Shown here: positions 6,446 to 13,818 of the stretch, in pieces
How the letters are laid out: every line of letters starts with the position of its first letter
Numbering within the stretch: the first letter of the stretch is position 1
DNA from: an uncultured Eubacteriales bacterium
Lineage (GTDB): Bacteria; Bacillota; Clostridia; Oscillospirales; Oscillospiraceae
NCBI GenBank assembly: GCA_900540635.1
Contig: UQGU01000044.1
Location: forward strand, 1 to 18,723
Length of the DNA stretch: 18,723 bases
Direction of reading: 5' to 3'
The notes under the pieces: model-generated
The model's input: the letters and a program-made list of their open reading frames with translations, nothing else
Databases searched by the model: none
What the model was told of the DNA's origin: nothing
Translations under genes and position numbers: made by a program

Positions 6446-7465
6446 CTATTTTGTGGAGCTGCGCTTTACCAGCTCCGTCGGCAGGTAAATGCTCTGGGGG
6501 AGCTGCTCGCCGCCTTTCAGCCGCCGTTCCAGCGCGGCAACTGCCGCAACACCGATCTCCACCGTGGGTACATGAATGGTGGACAGAGGCGGGCAGGACA
6601 CCTGGGACAGCTCTATATCGCTGAGCCCGATCACCGCCACCTCGTTGGGGATCTGGATATGCAGGGAATACAGACCGCTGAGTGCCGCAATGGCCATCAG
6701 GTCGCTGCCGCAGAAGATGGCCGTGGGCCGCCGGTCCGCCGACAGGGCCATAATGGCCTTCACCTGCTCAATGCAAATCAGCTCATCCCACAGGCAGTCC
6801 CGCACCAGGGCATCATCCACCGGCAGCCCCGCAGCCTCTATGACGCTGCGATAGCCCCAGTAACGGCGGCTGGTTTTGATATTCCGGGACAGGCCGCTGC
6901 CGCCGATATAGGCAATGCGCCGGTGCCCCAGGTCAACCAGATGCCGGGTCGCCTGACAGGCGGCGGCAAAATGGTCATAGCCGACATTGTCGATATCCGT
7001 ATGCAGCGTGTCCACGCCCACACAGCAGGGCACCTTCGCCCGGACATAGTTATAGGTCTGACTATCCAAAGTCTCCATCAGAATCAGGCCGGAAACAGGC
7101 TTGCTGAAGGTGCTCATCAGCGTATCCTTGTATTTCAGGTCATAATAGGTGGAGGTGAAGGCCAGGCTGTAGCCTCGGGCCTCCAGGGCCTGCTCCACGC
7201 CGGACAGGACACTCATAAAATAAGGGTCCCGGTATTTGTCCTTGGTGACGCTGAGCACGCAGCCCACACTGACATTCTCCGTTCCAGAGGGCTTCGGCCG
7301 GGGCTTGGCGGTGCTGGGCAGGCGGTAGCCTGTCTGCGCCACAGCCTGCCAGACCCGCTGGCGGGTCTCTTCCTTCATCTTATAGGTTTGGTCATTGTTA
7401 AGAACTCTCGATACCGTGGCAACGGAAACATTTGCCAAAGCGGCCACTTCCCGAATGGTGGGCAT
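6446..7465 (-). CDS. LacI-family transcriptional repressor of the carbohydrate locus
   Basis: A 339-aa LacI/GalR regulator. The N-terminal helix-turn-helix (residues about 3-22, TIREVAALANVSVATVSRVL) is textbook. The periplasmic-binding-like effector domain begins near residue 70 and ends with the conserved IGLSDIELSQVSCPPLSTIHVP stretch. The linker departs from the usual AR-L hinge helix: it reads STAKPRPKPSG, with three Pro, more like EbgR-type members. GAGGTGAGGG precedes the ATG at 7465. The gene diverges from the oxidoreductase operon, and its own promoter (7554-7582) is embedded in TTACGT motifs, so autoregulation is likely. The effector is probably a sugar or sugar acid handled by the adjacent operon; its identity cannot be read from sequence. 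Confidence 0.92.
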   Translation of the reverse strand: MPTIREVAALANVSVATVSRVLNNDQTYKMKEETRQRVWQAVAQTGYRLPSTAKPRPKPSGTENVSVGCVLSVTKDKYRDPYFMSVLSGVEQALEARGYSLAFTSTYYDLKYKDTLMSTFSKPVSGLILMETLDSQTYNYVRAKVPCCVGVDTLHTDIDNVGYDHFAAACQATRHLVDLGHRRIAYIGGSGLSRNIKTSRRYWGYRSVIEAAGLPVDDALVRDCLWDELICIEQVKAIMALSADRRPTAIFCGSDLMAIAALSGLYSLHIQIPNEVAVIGLSDIELSQVSCPPLSTIHVPTVEIGVAAVAALERRLKGGEQLPQSIYLPTELVKRSSTK

Positions 7466-7487
7466 GCCCTCACCTCTGTTCTGATTT

Positions 7488-7572
7488 TTACGTAACGTTC
7501 ACGCAAATTCGTTACGTTACGTGATTCGTAATTTCCGAAATTAGATTACGTATATTATACGTTGTTTTACGT
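7488..7572. promoter_or_regulatory. Cluster of TTACGT half-sites at the lacI-family promoter
   Basis: TTACGT occurs at 7488, 7512, 7517, 7546 and 7567 (first base), some as parts of palindromes: TTACGTAA at 7488-7495, TTACG-TGATT-CGTAA at 7517-7531, and ACGTATA-T-TATACGT around 7548-7562, which overlaps the minus-strand -10. The same hexamer builds the operator at 7747-7769. These are likely binding sites for the LacI-family protein, giving autoregulation and perhaps looping across the roughly 200-bp interval. Confidence 0.65.
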
Positions 7573-7582
7573 CCCACGTCAA
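7554..7582 (-). promoter_or_regulatory. Promoter of the lacI-family gene
   Basis: On the minus strand: TTGACG (7582-7577), a 17-bp spacer and perfect TATAAT (7559-7554). It lies inside the TTACGT cluster, so repressor binding would block it. Confidence 0.8.
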
Positions 7583-7640
7583 GCTGATTTGGGGCATTTT
7601 TTCCGTGAACATTCCGATTATCCCTTGGTTTTCAAAAGTA

Positions 7641-7673
7641 TTCCGGTATTTGTGGACATTGCATAATCCGGAA
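7641..7673. promoter_or_regulatory. TTCCGG inverted repeat upstream of the operon promoter
   Basis: TTCCGG (7641-7646) and CCGGAA (7668-7673) form an inverted pair 21 bp apart, ending 25 bp before the -35 of the sugar operon. A related ATTCCGATTAT lies at about 7613. It could be an activator site. Support is weak: six-base arms only, and no candidate activator in the window. Confidence 0.25.
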
Positions 7674-7698
7674 GTTTATTTTTGTACGGATTTCCCTC

Positions 7699-7727
7699 TT
7701 CACAAATGCGCCCTACCGTGCTACAAT
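7699..7727 (+). promoter_or_regulatory. Promoter of the carbohydrate operon
   Basis: TTCACA (7699-7704), a 17-bp spacer and TACAAT (7722-7727), one mismatch from consensus in each box. The start would be near 7734, with the perfect operator immediately downstream. Confidence 0.75.
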
Positions 7728-7746
7728 CTGATTATGAAACAATAGA

Positions 7747-7769
7747 TGTTACGTAAATTCCACGTAACA
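7747..7769. promoter_or_regulatory. Operator for the LacI-family repressor
   Basis: Perfect 8-bp arms TGTTACGT and ACGTAACA are separated by AAATTCC. The site is between the predicted transcription start and the ribosome site of the first operon gene, a classic roadblock position. It shares TTACGT with the cluster at the repressor's own promoter. Confidence 0.78.
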
Positions 7770-7788
7770 AGATTTGGAGGCCATGGAT

Positions 7789-9048
7789 ATGAAGCTCGTT
7801 TTGATCGGTGCAGGCCAGCGGGGACGAATCTACGCCGATGCCGCCCTGCAGCGTGGGCTGGCAGAGATTGCCGCCGTAGCGGAACCCAACGAAGAACGGC
7901 GGGAAAGCGCCAGGCGCGCTCTGGGCATTCCCGCAGAGCGGTGCTACGCTTCCGCTCAGGACCTTTGGGCCCAGGGCAAGCTCGCCGATGCCGCCGTCAT
8001 CGCCTCCATGGACCAGGACCACTACGCCCAGACCATGACTGCCCTGGACTTAGGCTACGACATTCTGCTGGAAAAGCCCATCTCTCCGGACCCGCTGGAA
8101 TGTATGGCCATCGCCAAAAAGGCAGAGCGGCTTGGCCGCAAAGTCGTGGTTTGCCATGTGCTGCGCTACACGCCCTTCTATTCCACTCTGAAGCAGATTC
8201 TGGACTCCGGAGAGCTGGGAAAAATCGTTTCCATTCAGCACAACGAGAACATTGGCAATTTCCACATTGCCCACAGTTTTGTCCGCGGCAACTGGCGCAG
8301 AGCCGACCAGGCCAGTCCTATGATCCTGCAGAAATCCTGCCACGACATGGACCTGATGACCTGGCTGGCAGACAGTGAGGCAAAGCAGATCGTATCCTTC
8401 GGCGACCTGCGGTACTTCCGTCCGGAAAACGCCCCGGAAGGCGCAGCTCTTCGCTGCTGTGACTGTCCCAGCCGGGACAGCTGCCACTACAGCGCCTATC
8501 GGGCCTACCTTCCCATCCGGGGCACCTGGCCCGCCGCAGTGGTTTGCCAGGACCAGAGTGAGGCCGGACTGCGCAAGGCCCTGGAGACCAGTCCCTACGG
8601 GCGCTGCGTCTTTCACTGTGACAACGATGTCTGTGACAACCAGGTAGCCCTGATCCGTTTCCACAACAATGTCACCGTCAGCTTCCACCTTTCCGGCTTT
8701 ACGGACCGGATGTGCAGAACCATTAAGGTCATGTGCGAAAGAGGCGAGATCCGCGGCCATGACGGGGACAACCTGCTGGAGATCATCCCCTTCGCCGCCA
8801 ATCAGACGGACAAAACCGAAAAGCGGGTGATTCGCACCCAGGTCCCCGTAGGCGGTCACGGCGGCGGGGATTACGGTCTGCTGGAGGACTTTTTCCGCAT
8901 TCTGCGGGAGCCCGGCCAGGGCAGCCGCTCCTCCATCGGCCGCTCCATTGAGAGCCACATTCTCTCCTGTGCGGCAGAGGAAAGCCGCCTGACCCATACC
9001 GTCATCGATTTGGATGACTACAAGGCCCGGCTGGAGGCCCGGCTTTGA
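7789..9048 (+). CDS. Gfo/Idh/MocA-family NAD(P)-dependent oxidoreductase
   Basis: A 419-aa cytoplasmic oxidoreductase. The N-terminal Rossmann fold opens with MKLVLIGAGQRGR (GxGxxG-like). The family's EKPIS motif lies near residue 95, and SCHDMDLMTWL carries the likely active-site His/Asp. The C-terminal alpha/beta domain holds a Cys group, Cys223, 224, 226 and 232 (RCCDCPSRDSCHYS), as in a subset of gut Firmicute members, possibly a metal site. Family enzymes oxidise or reduce sugars, inositols and sugar acids, or act as NAD-dependent glycosidases; the substrate here is unknown. Start ATG 7789 is preferred because GGAGG (7776-7780) is 8 nt away, against only 2 nt for ATG 7783. First gene of the repressed operon; its stop overlaps the next start. 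Confidence 0.9.
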   Translation: MKLVLIGAGQRGRIYADAALQRGLAEIAAVAEPNEERRESARRALGIPAERCYASAQDLWAQGKLADAAVIASMDQDHYAQTMTALDLGYDILLEKPISPDPLECMAIAKKAERLGRKVVVCHVLRYTPFYSTLKQILDSGELGKIVSIQHNENIGNFHIAHSFVRGNWRRADQASPMILQKSCHDMDLMTWLADSEAKQIVSFGDLRYFRPENAPEGAALRCCDCPSRDSCHYSAYRAYLPIRGTWPAAVVCQDQSEAGLRKALETSPYGRCVFHCDNDVCDNQVALIRFHNNVTVSFHLSGFTDRMCRTIKVMCERGEIRGHDGDNLLEIIPFAANQTDKTEKRVIRTQVPVGGHGGGDYGLLEDFFRILREPGQGSRSSIGRSIESHILSCAAEESRLTHTVIDLDDYKARLEARL

Positions 9049-9257
9049 AGCGGGGAAGCTGCGCACAGTGCGGCCATCCGATCACGGCGGATGAGCTTGC
9101 ACTGTGCCAGCGGCTGCTGGGGCAGCAGATCGGGAGTTTTTTTTGCATTCCCTGCCTGGCCGAGCGGCTGGGGGTGGAGGAAGCGCGTCTGCGCAGCTTT
9201 ATGCAGCGGCTGAAGGATGCCGGATGCAGCTATTTCAAGCGAATTGCGGAGGAATGA
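9045..9257 (+). CDS. Small four-Cys zinc-ribbon-like protein
   Basis: 70 aa from a TTG start overlapping the previous stop (TTGA), so translation is probably coupled. Function not recognised. Cys6-x2-Cys9 and Cys34-x2-Cys37 form two CxxC knuckles about 25 residues apart, suggesting one Zn site. Further Cys lie at about residues 21 and 61. Between and after the knuckles are amphipathic helices; the C-terminal stretch RLRSFMQRLKDAGC resembles a small helical adaptor. It ends 2 nt before the next start. Its fixed position between the oxidoreductase and the GH-like gene suggests a partner or chaperone for one of them, which is inference. TTG is the only start that keeps the CxxC head, and no separate ribosome site is evident. 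Confidence 0.72.
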   Translation: MKRGSCAQCGHPITADELALCQRLLGQQIGSFFCIPCLAERLGVEEARLRSFMQRLKDAGCSYFKRIAEE

Positions 9258-9259
9258 CC

Positions 9260-10591
9260 ATGGAAATGCATGAGATACGGCCGGAAATCAGTCAGGCCCT
9301 TCTGACCAATCCCGGGATTGGGTTTATTGCCGCCCCGGAACTGATGGATGCAGAGCCCAATGCGCTCCGTGACAGCCGCGGTCAGATTGTAGCTCCTTAC
9401 AAATTCACACCGGACAGCCGCACCTGGAACCATCCGGACTCCGGCGTGCTGTTCTGCAGCTGCCGCTGGAAGGACATTGAGCCTCTGCAAGGCACATATG
9501 ACTGGCGCTGCCTGGAGGAAAAGCTGGACGCAGCTGCCGCCCTTGGCTGCACCTGCATTGTCCGCATCTCCCCCTACGCCCTGTCTGCCCAGGAGGACAT
9601 TCCCACCTGGCTCCGAATGCGTTACCCCGAAGAACCGGAGTTTCCCTTTTGGCGCATCGACCCCAACACCACGGAGTACCCGCGTCTGTGGGCTGCCCTT
9701 ATCCGGAACTTTGCCGCCCGCTATGACGGCGACCCCCGGATCACCTCCGTGGACATGGCCATTGTAGGTGCCTGGGGAGAAGGCGGCGGCACGGAAAATA
9801 TGGAAGAAAACGCCATGAAAACCGTCATCGCCGCCTATATGGAGGGCTTCCCCCACACGCCTCTGACCGCCCTGCTTCATGACCCCAAGAGTCTGGCCTG
9901 TATCCGTGCCTTTCCCAAGCAGGTAGGCTTCCGGGTAGACTGCCTGGGGGACATGGGCGGCTTCCACGGGGACCGATGGAGCCACATGCTGGACTTTTAC
10001 CCGGAGAATATTCAAAATTTCCAAATGGGCGATGCCTGGCAGGAAGCCCCCGTGGTCTTCGAGGCCTGCTGGCATATGAACGACTGGTATCTGCAGGGCT
10101 GGGACATTGACTATATCATCGACGAATCCCTGAAATGGCACATTTCCTCCTACAACAGCAAGGGGACCACCGTGCCGGAGGCCTGGAAGAACAGCGTCAC
10201 CCGTTGGGTGCGCCGCATGGGCTACCGATTCGAGCTGCATCTGGCCCGCTGGCAGGCCCGCGGCACAGCCGGGAAACCCTGGCGCTGGGAGATGCTGGTG
10301 CTGAACACCGGCGTTGCCCCCTGCTATCACAATTACGCCCCTGTGGTCCGCCTGGAAAATGCCTCCGGCTGCTGGGATATCCCGCTGAATGAGGATATCC
10401 GCCGCTGGATGCCGGATGAGGAGCACTACACCGCCCAGCTGCTTTCCCTCCCTGCTGCCCTTCCGAAAGGGACCTATCGAGTCAGTCTGGGCTTTCCCAC
10501 AGGGCTCCCCAATCGGCCCACCCTGATGCTTGCCATAGCGCTGGAGCCCCGGCAGGGCTTCTACCCGATGGGCACCGTGGAAATCGTATGA
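9260..10591 (+). CDS. GH-like TIM-barrel protein with DUF4832-type C-terminal domain
   Basis: 443 aa, no signal peptide, so cytoplasmic. The N-terminal two thirds read as a glycoside-hydrolase-type barrel: SCRWKDIEPLQGTYDW (residues about 67-82), the VRISPYALS and DIPTWLRMRYP loops, FAARYDGDPRITSVD, and GAWGEGG with Glu174 as candidate acid/base. VVFEACW offers Glu268 as candidate nucleophile. Residues about 318-443 form a beta-rich domain (LVLNTGVAPCYH..., LPKGTYRVSLGF) like DUF4832. Start ATG 9260 is set by GGAGG at 9248-9252; the open frame extends upstream but only through the preceding gene. Likely an intracellular glycosidase acting on imported oligosaccharide; bond and substrate unknown. 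A shorter, catalytically defective paralogue lies two genes downstream. Confidence 0.8.
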   Translation: MEMHEIRPEISQALLTNPGIGFIAAPELMDAEPNALRDSRGQIVAPYKFTPDSRTWNHPDSGVLFCSCRWKDIEPLQGTYDWRCLEEKLDAAAALGCTCIVRISPYALSAQEDIPTWLRMRYPEEPEFPFWRIDPNTTEYPRLWAALIRNFAARYDGDPRITSVDMAIVGAWGEGGGTENMEENAMKTVIAAYMEGFPHTPLTALLHDPKSLACIRAFPKQVGFRVDCLGDMGGFHGDRWSHMLDFYPENIQNFQMGDAWQEAPVVFEACWHMNDWYLQGWDIDYIIDESLKWHISSYNSKGTTVPEAWKNSVTRWVRRMGYRFELHLARWQARGTAGKPWRWEMLVLNTGVAPCYHNYAPVVRLENASGCWDIPLNEDIRRWMPDEEHYTAQLLSLPAALPKGTYRVSLGFPTGLPNRPTLMLAIALEPRQGFYPMGTVEIV

Positions 10592-10606
10592 AAGAGAGGT
10601 AACCCC

Positions 10607-11884
10607 ATGAATACACCAAGCTTTGCCCAATGTCTGGCCCATACCGGGCTGACCTTAGAGCCCGGATTGGAGCAATTTTACCTGGACTACTGCCGCTGCC
10701 CGGAAACCGGGCCGGTCCTGAACGAATCATTTCTGGATGACTGCGCACGGCGCTTCGGTCTGGGGCTGCCCCAGCTGGAGCGGATGCACCGGGCTCTGGA
10801 AGAAGTTGACGCCGATCCTATTCTGGCTTTCTTTACAAGATTTCTGGTGAAAGATATGTGCTCCGCCCGCCACCGTTGCGATCTGGACGACTACCGGGCC
10901 ATGGCGCCCGGCTGTATGCGCAACCGGGACCTCTATTCCTTCCTGCTGCTGCTTGGCTGCGTAGAGCCCAGTATGGCGCGGCTGGAGCACCTGGGCGTTC
11001 CCGCCTGGTTCTATCGGGACATTCCCTTTATCCCCATGAAAAAACAGTTTGAAAAGCTGGACGCCACGGGAGACGGCTCCGTGGAGGATTTTCCCTGGGA
11101 TATGAACTTCTACACCTGCAGCATCTTCTTCCTGGACCGGTTTTATTTCATTCCCTACCGGCTGGATGAAAACATCCGGGTATTCCGCCATCGGCAGACG
11201 AAGCAGGTCCTGGCCTTTTACGCAGAGCCCCTGGCCCTCCGCCGGGACGGCCAGCTGGACGGCGTCAACGGCGTTCACGATCCCGCCGCTGTCCGAATCG
11301 GCTACCGGGAGGACGAAGATTCTATAACCGGCTGTCCCATCTCCCCGACAGGCCTCCTGACAGACAAATGCGCGACCCTGTGCAAGACAGACTGGGAGCT
11401 TGTACTGCAAAAGGGGGATATCCTTCTTGGCACCCACATTCCCGGCGGCCCGGGCTACACACCGGACCGGCTGAAAAGCAGCCTGCAATGGGCGGCGGAT
11501 TTCTTCAGCCGCTATTTCCCGGAGATCCCCTTCAAGGGCTTCGGCAGTGAAAGCTGGCTGTACGACCCGCATCTGCGGCTTCTGCTGAAAGAAGACAGCC
11601 ACATCGTCCAAATGCAAAATCAGATGTACATCTATCCCATCGAAAGCGGCGGCGGGATGCTGCTGCGGGAGCTGTTTGAGGGCAACGAACACCCAACGCA
11701 GGCCGACTGCCATTCCAGGCTCCAATACGCCGCCGTGGCGCGCATGGAGGCGGGGAAGCAATTCACCGCCTGCTCCATGTTTATTCTCCGCAGCGATGTC
11801 CCCGCCGTTGGGACCATGCCCTACGGCACCCAGGCCCAGCGGCAGCAGGCCATTGCACAGCTGGAAGCCTATGACCGGAGCTGA
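10607..11884 (+). CDS. Acyltransferase-domain protein (NAT_N / GNAT_C type)
   Basis: 425 aa, cytoplasmic. The middle region (about residues 107-152: LYSFLLLLGCVEPSMARLEHLGVPAWFYRD) fits the NAT_N domain. Residues about 180-210 (FYFIPYRLDENIRVFRHRQTKQVLAFYAE) fit the start of the second half. GTHIPGGPGYTPDR...FFSRYFPEIPFKGFGSESWLYDPHL (about 274-330) is the recognisable GNAT_C core. Proteins of this build are annotated as acyltransferases from structural similarity to GNATs; donor and acceptor are not established. AGAGG at 10595-10599 precedes the ATG by 7 nt, and the gap to the previous gene is 15 bp. In this operon it could acylate, or remove acyl groups from, the imported sugar. That role is inference. 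Confidence 0.72.
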   Translation: MNTPSFAQCLAHTGLTLEPGLEQFYLDYCRCPETGPVLNESFLDDCARRFGLGLPQLERMHRALEEVDADPILAFFTRFLVKDMCSARHRCDLDDYRAMAPGCMRNRDLYSFLLLLGCVEPSMARLEHLGVPAWFYRDIPFIPMKKQFEKLDATGDGSVEDFPWDMNFYTCSIFFLDRFYFIPYRLDENIRVFRHRQTKQVLAFYAEPLALRRDGQLDGVNGVHDPAAVRIGYREDEDSITGCPISPTGLLTDKCATLCKTDWELVLQKGDILLGTHIPGGPGYTPDRLKSSLQWAADFFSRYFPEIPFKGFGSESWLYDPHLRLLLKEDSHIVQMQNQMYIYPIESGGGMLLRELFEGNEHPTQADCHSRLQYAAVARMEAGKQFTACSMFILRSDVPAVGTMPYGTQAQRQQAIAQLEAYDRS

Positions 11885-11889
11885 CCGCC

Positions 11890-12888
11890 ATGGGAAAATA
11901 CTCTTTGGATGCTTTTGAAACGCATCCGCTCGTCAAGCTGCGGCCTCCCATGGCCGTCCCGGGCGACACCTCCTTTACTCTGATATCCAGCCCTGCCGAG
12001 GCCCGGGGGAACGGCCCGTTTGTGCTGCGGCCTGAACTCCCCGGCGGTCCGGATGCAGCCTGCGCGGCGCTTGCGCAAATGGCCTGCATTCCCTCCGGCA
12101 ACGTCAGACCGGACGCCGTGGTGGCCTCCGGCTGCGGCTTTCCGGAAGCGGCACTGCCCGCCATTGCCAAAGCCTATCTGCAAGGTTTTCCCGGCATTCC
12201 ATTGCTTTCGGCACCGGACGATCCTTTGATGGCTTATCTGCCGGATGCCGGGCTGTGGCTGGAGCCGGACTGGGGGATCCTTCCCCTCCGTCTTGCCATT
12301 GCCCGGAACCGCCTGGAGCGCCGCTGGCGGCAGCATCCGGTTTATGCCCGGACAGCGTCTCCTTTGACCGAAGAGGTTCGGCAGGCTCTTGCCCGCTGGC
12401 ACTGCACCGCCTGCAACATGCCGGGACCCTGGGGCCCGCAGATGGCCCTGCGGCGGCTGATGTTTCCCCGGGACCTGACCGCCGGGGCCGAAGCCCCCTT
12501 CCGGATGTGGTGGCAAAACCTGGGCACCGCACCGCTGTACGGGCCTGCCAATGCTTTGCTGTTTCTGGAAAAAAACGGCCGCCTGTTTCCCCTTACCGGG
12601 AACATGCCCGTGGAATGCCACCTGGGGGACACGACCTGCAATCCCCTGCTGACGCTCCCGGAACTTCCCGACGGCGAATACACCCTGCTATGCGCCCTGG
12701 AATTCGGCGGCAAGCGGTTGCCCCTGTCCATGAAGGTCCCAAACCGGGACGGGCTGTATTCCATCGGGGCCGTCCACCTGGACCACATTCCCCGGCCCTA
12801 CCTGCGGACCATGTGGCAAGCACAATATGCCGACGGCTATTATCCGCTGGAGGATCCGGCAGCGCCGGAAGAAGGAGGTACTCTATGA
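11890..12888 (+). CDS. Shortened DUF4832-type paralogue lacking catalytic acids (putative pseudoenzyme)
   Basis: 332 aa, no signal peptide. Three stretches line up by eye with the 443-aa GH-like protein upstream: AYLQGFPGIPL against AYMEGFPHTPL, ALARWHCTACNMPGPWGPQ against ESLKWHISSYNSKGTTVPE, and the C-terminal domain (WWQNLGTAPLYGPANALLFLE, ELPDGEYTLLCALEF, GLYSIGAVHL) against its DUF4832-type domain. The N-terminal barrel half is much reduced. The WGE motif is replaced by CGFPE, and the VVFEAC strand reads PVYARTA, so neither candidate catalytic Glu is in place. The reading frame is open and close-packed, so it is a gene rather than a decayed copy. Role may be sugar binding or a partner subunit. 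The stop overlaps the next start (ATGA). Confidence 0.72.
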   Translation: MGKYSLDAFETHPLVKLRPPMAVPGDTSFTLISSPAEARGNGPFVLRPELPGGPDAACAALAQMACIPSGNVRPDAVVASGCGFPEAALPAIAKAYLQGFPGIPLLSAPDDPLMAYLPDAGLWLEPDWGILPLRLAIARNRLERRWRQHPVYARTASPLTEEVRQALARWHCTACNMPGPWGPQMALRRLMFPRDLTAGAEAPFRMWWQNLGTAPLYGPANALLFLEKNGRLFPLTGNMPVECHLGDTTCNPLLTLPELPDGEYTLLCALEFGGKRLPLSMKVPNRDGLYSIGAVHLDHIPRPYLRTMWQAQYADGYYPLEDPAAPEEGGTL

Positions 12889-13817
12889 CTGCAAAACGCT
12901 CCCGGAAAGGAGGAGTACGCAGAGAGCTGCATCAGAACCGGATTCTGTATCTGATGTGTGTTCCGGCCTTTGTCCTGCTGCTGCTCTTCTGCTACATTCC
13001 CTACATCGGCGACTATATGGCCTTTACGGATTTCAATGTAGTGGACGGCATTTTCGGCAGTCCCTTCGTCGGACTGCGGAACTTCAAGTTCTTTTTCCGC
13101 AGCGGCATGGCGGCAAAGGTCATTTATAACACCCTGTACATCAACATTTTCAACCTGATTCTCGGGTTGATCATCCCCATTGCCCTGGCCATCGCCATTA
13201 ACGAGATCAAAAATCAGGCCTTCAAAAAGGTCACCCAGAGTCTGATGTTTTTCCCCTATTTTCTCAGCTGGGTCGTAGTTGGCGCCATCGTATACGGTCT
13301 GTTTTCCTCGGATATCGGCCTGATCAATTCTTTACTTGTCAAGCTTGGCAAGGACCCTGTCCGGTGGTACGCAGAGCCAAAATACTGGAAGTGGATCCTG
13401 ATCCTGGCAGACGTCTGGAAATGGAGCGGCTACAACAGCATCATCTATCTGGCAGCCATGTCCGGCTTTGACCTCTCCATGTACGAGGCCGCTCAGCTGG
13501 ACGGTGCAAGCAAATGGCAGCAGATCCGCTATCTGACGCTCCCGCTGCTGAAGCCCACCGCCGTGGTGCTGACGCTGATGAGTGTGGGCCGGATCTTCTA
13601 TGGCGATATGGGCATGGTCTATGGCATTGTGGGCAACAACCCGGTGCTGATCGATGAGGTAACGGTCATCGATACCTATGTCTATCAGACCATGCGGACT
13701 CTGGGCTTCTCCTATTCCACGGCCGTTGGCCTGATGCAATCGGTCATGGGTTTGATCCTCGTGACCCTGTCCAACAAGGCCGCAAAGAAAATCAATGACG
13801 GAGAGGGGTTGTTCTGA
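12885..13817 (+). CDS. CUT1 ABC sugar importer permease, LplB-like
   Basis: A 310-aa inner-membrane permease of a carbohydrate ABC importer. A basic N-terminus precedes the first helix (about residues 21-43), followed by the LplB-like GYDYMAFTDFN-type region (YIGDYMAFTDFNVVDGIFGS) and four or five more helices. The coupling motif EAAQLDGASKWQQIRYLTLP starts at residue 201. GGAGG at 12874-12878 serves the ATG at 12885, which overlaps the previous stop. The longer in-frame reading from 12255 runs through the upstream gene in another frame and is not coding. LplB/YtcP-class permeases work with LplC-type partners and DUF3502-tailed lipoproteins, exactly the set found here. The substrate is probably an oligosaccharide or glycoconjugate fragment. 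Confidence 0.92.
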   Translation: MTAKRSRKGGVRRELHQNRILYLMCVPAFVLLLLFCYIPYIGDYMAFTDFNVVDGIFGSPFVGLRNFKFFFRSGMAAKVIYNTLYINIFNLILGLIIPIALAIAINEIKNQAFKKVTQSLMFFPYFLSWVVVGAIVYGLFSSDIGLINSLLVKLGKDPVRWYAEPKYWKWILILADVWKWSGYNSIIYLAAMSGFDLSMYEAAQLDGASKWQQIRYLTLPLLKPTAVVLTLMSVGRIFYGDMGMVYGIVGNNPVLIDEVTVIDTYVYQTMRTLGFSYSTAVGLMQSVMGLILVTLSNKAAKKINDGEGLF

Positions 13818-13818
13818 A

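Noticed and set aside
9230..10642. 470-codon minus-strand frame opposite the GH-like gene
   Set aside because: Shadow of the plus-strand gene; no ribosome site, no recognisable domain, and it crosses three plus-strand gene junctions.
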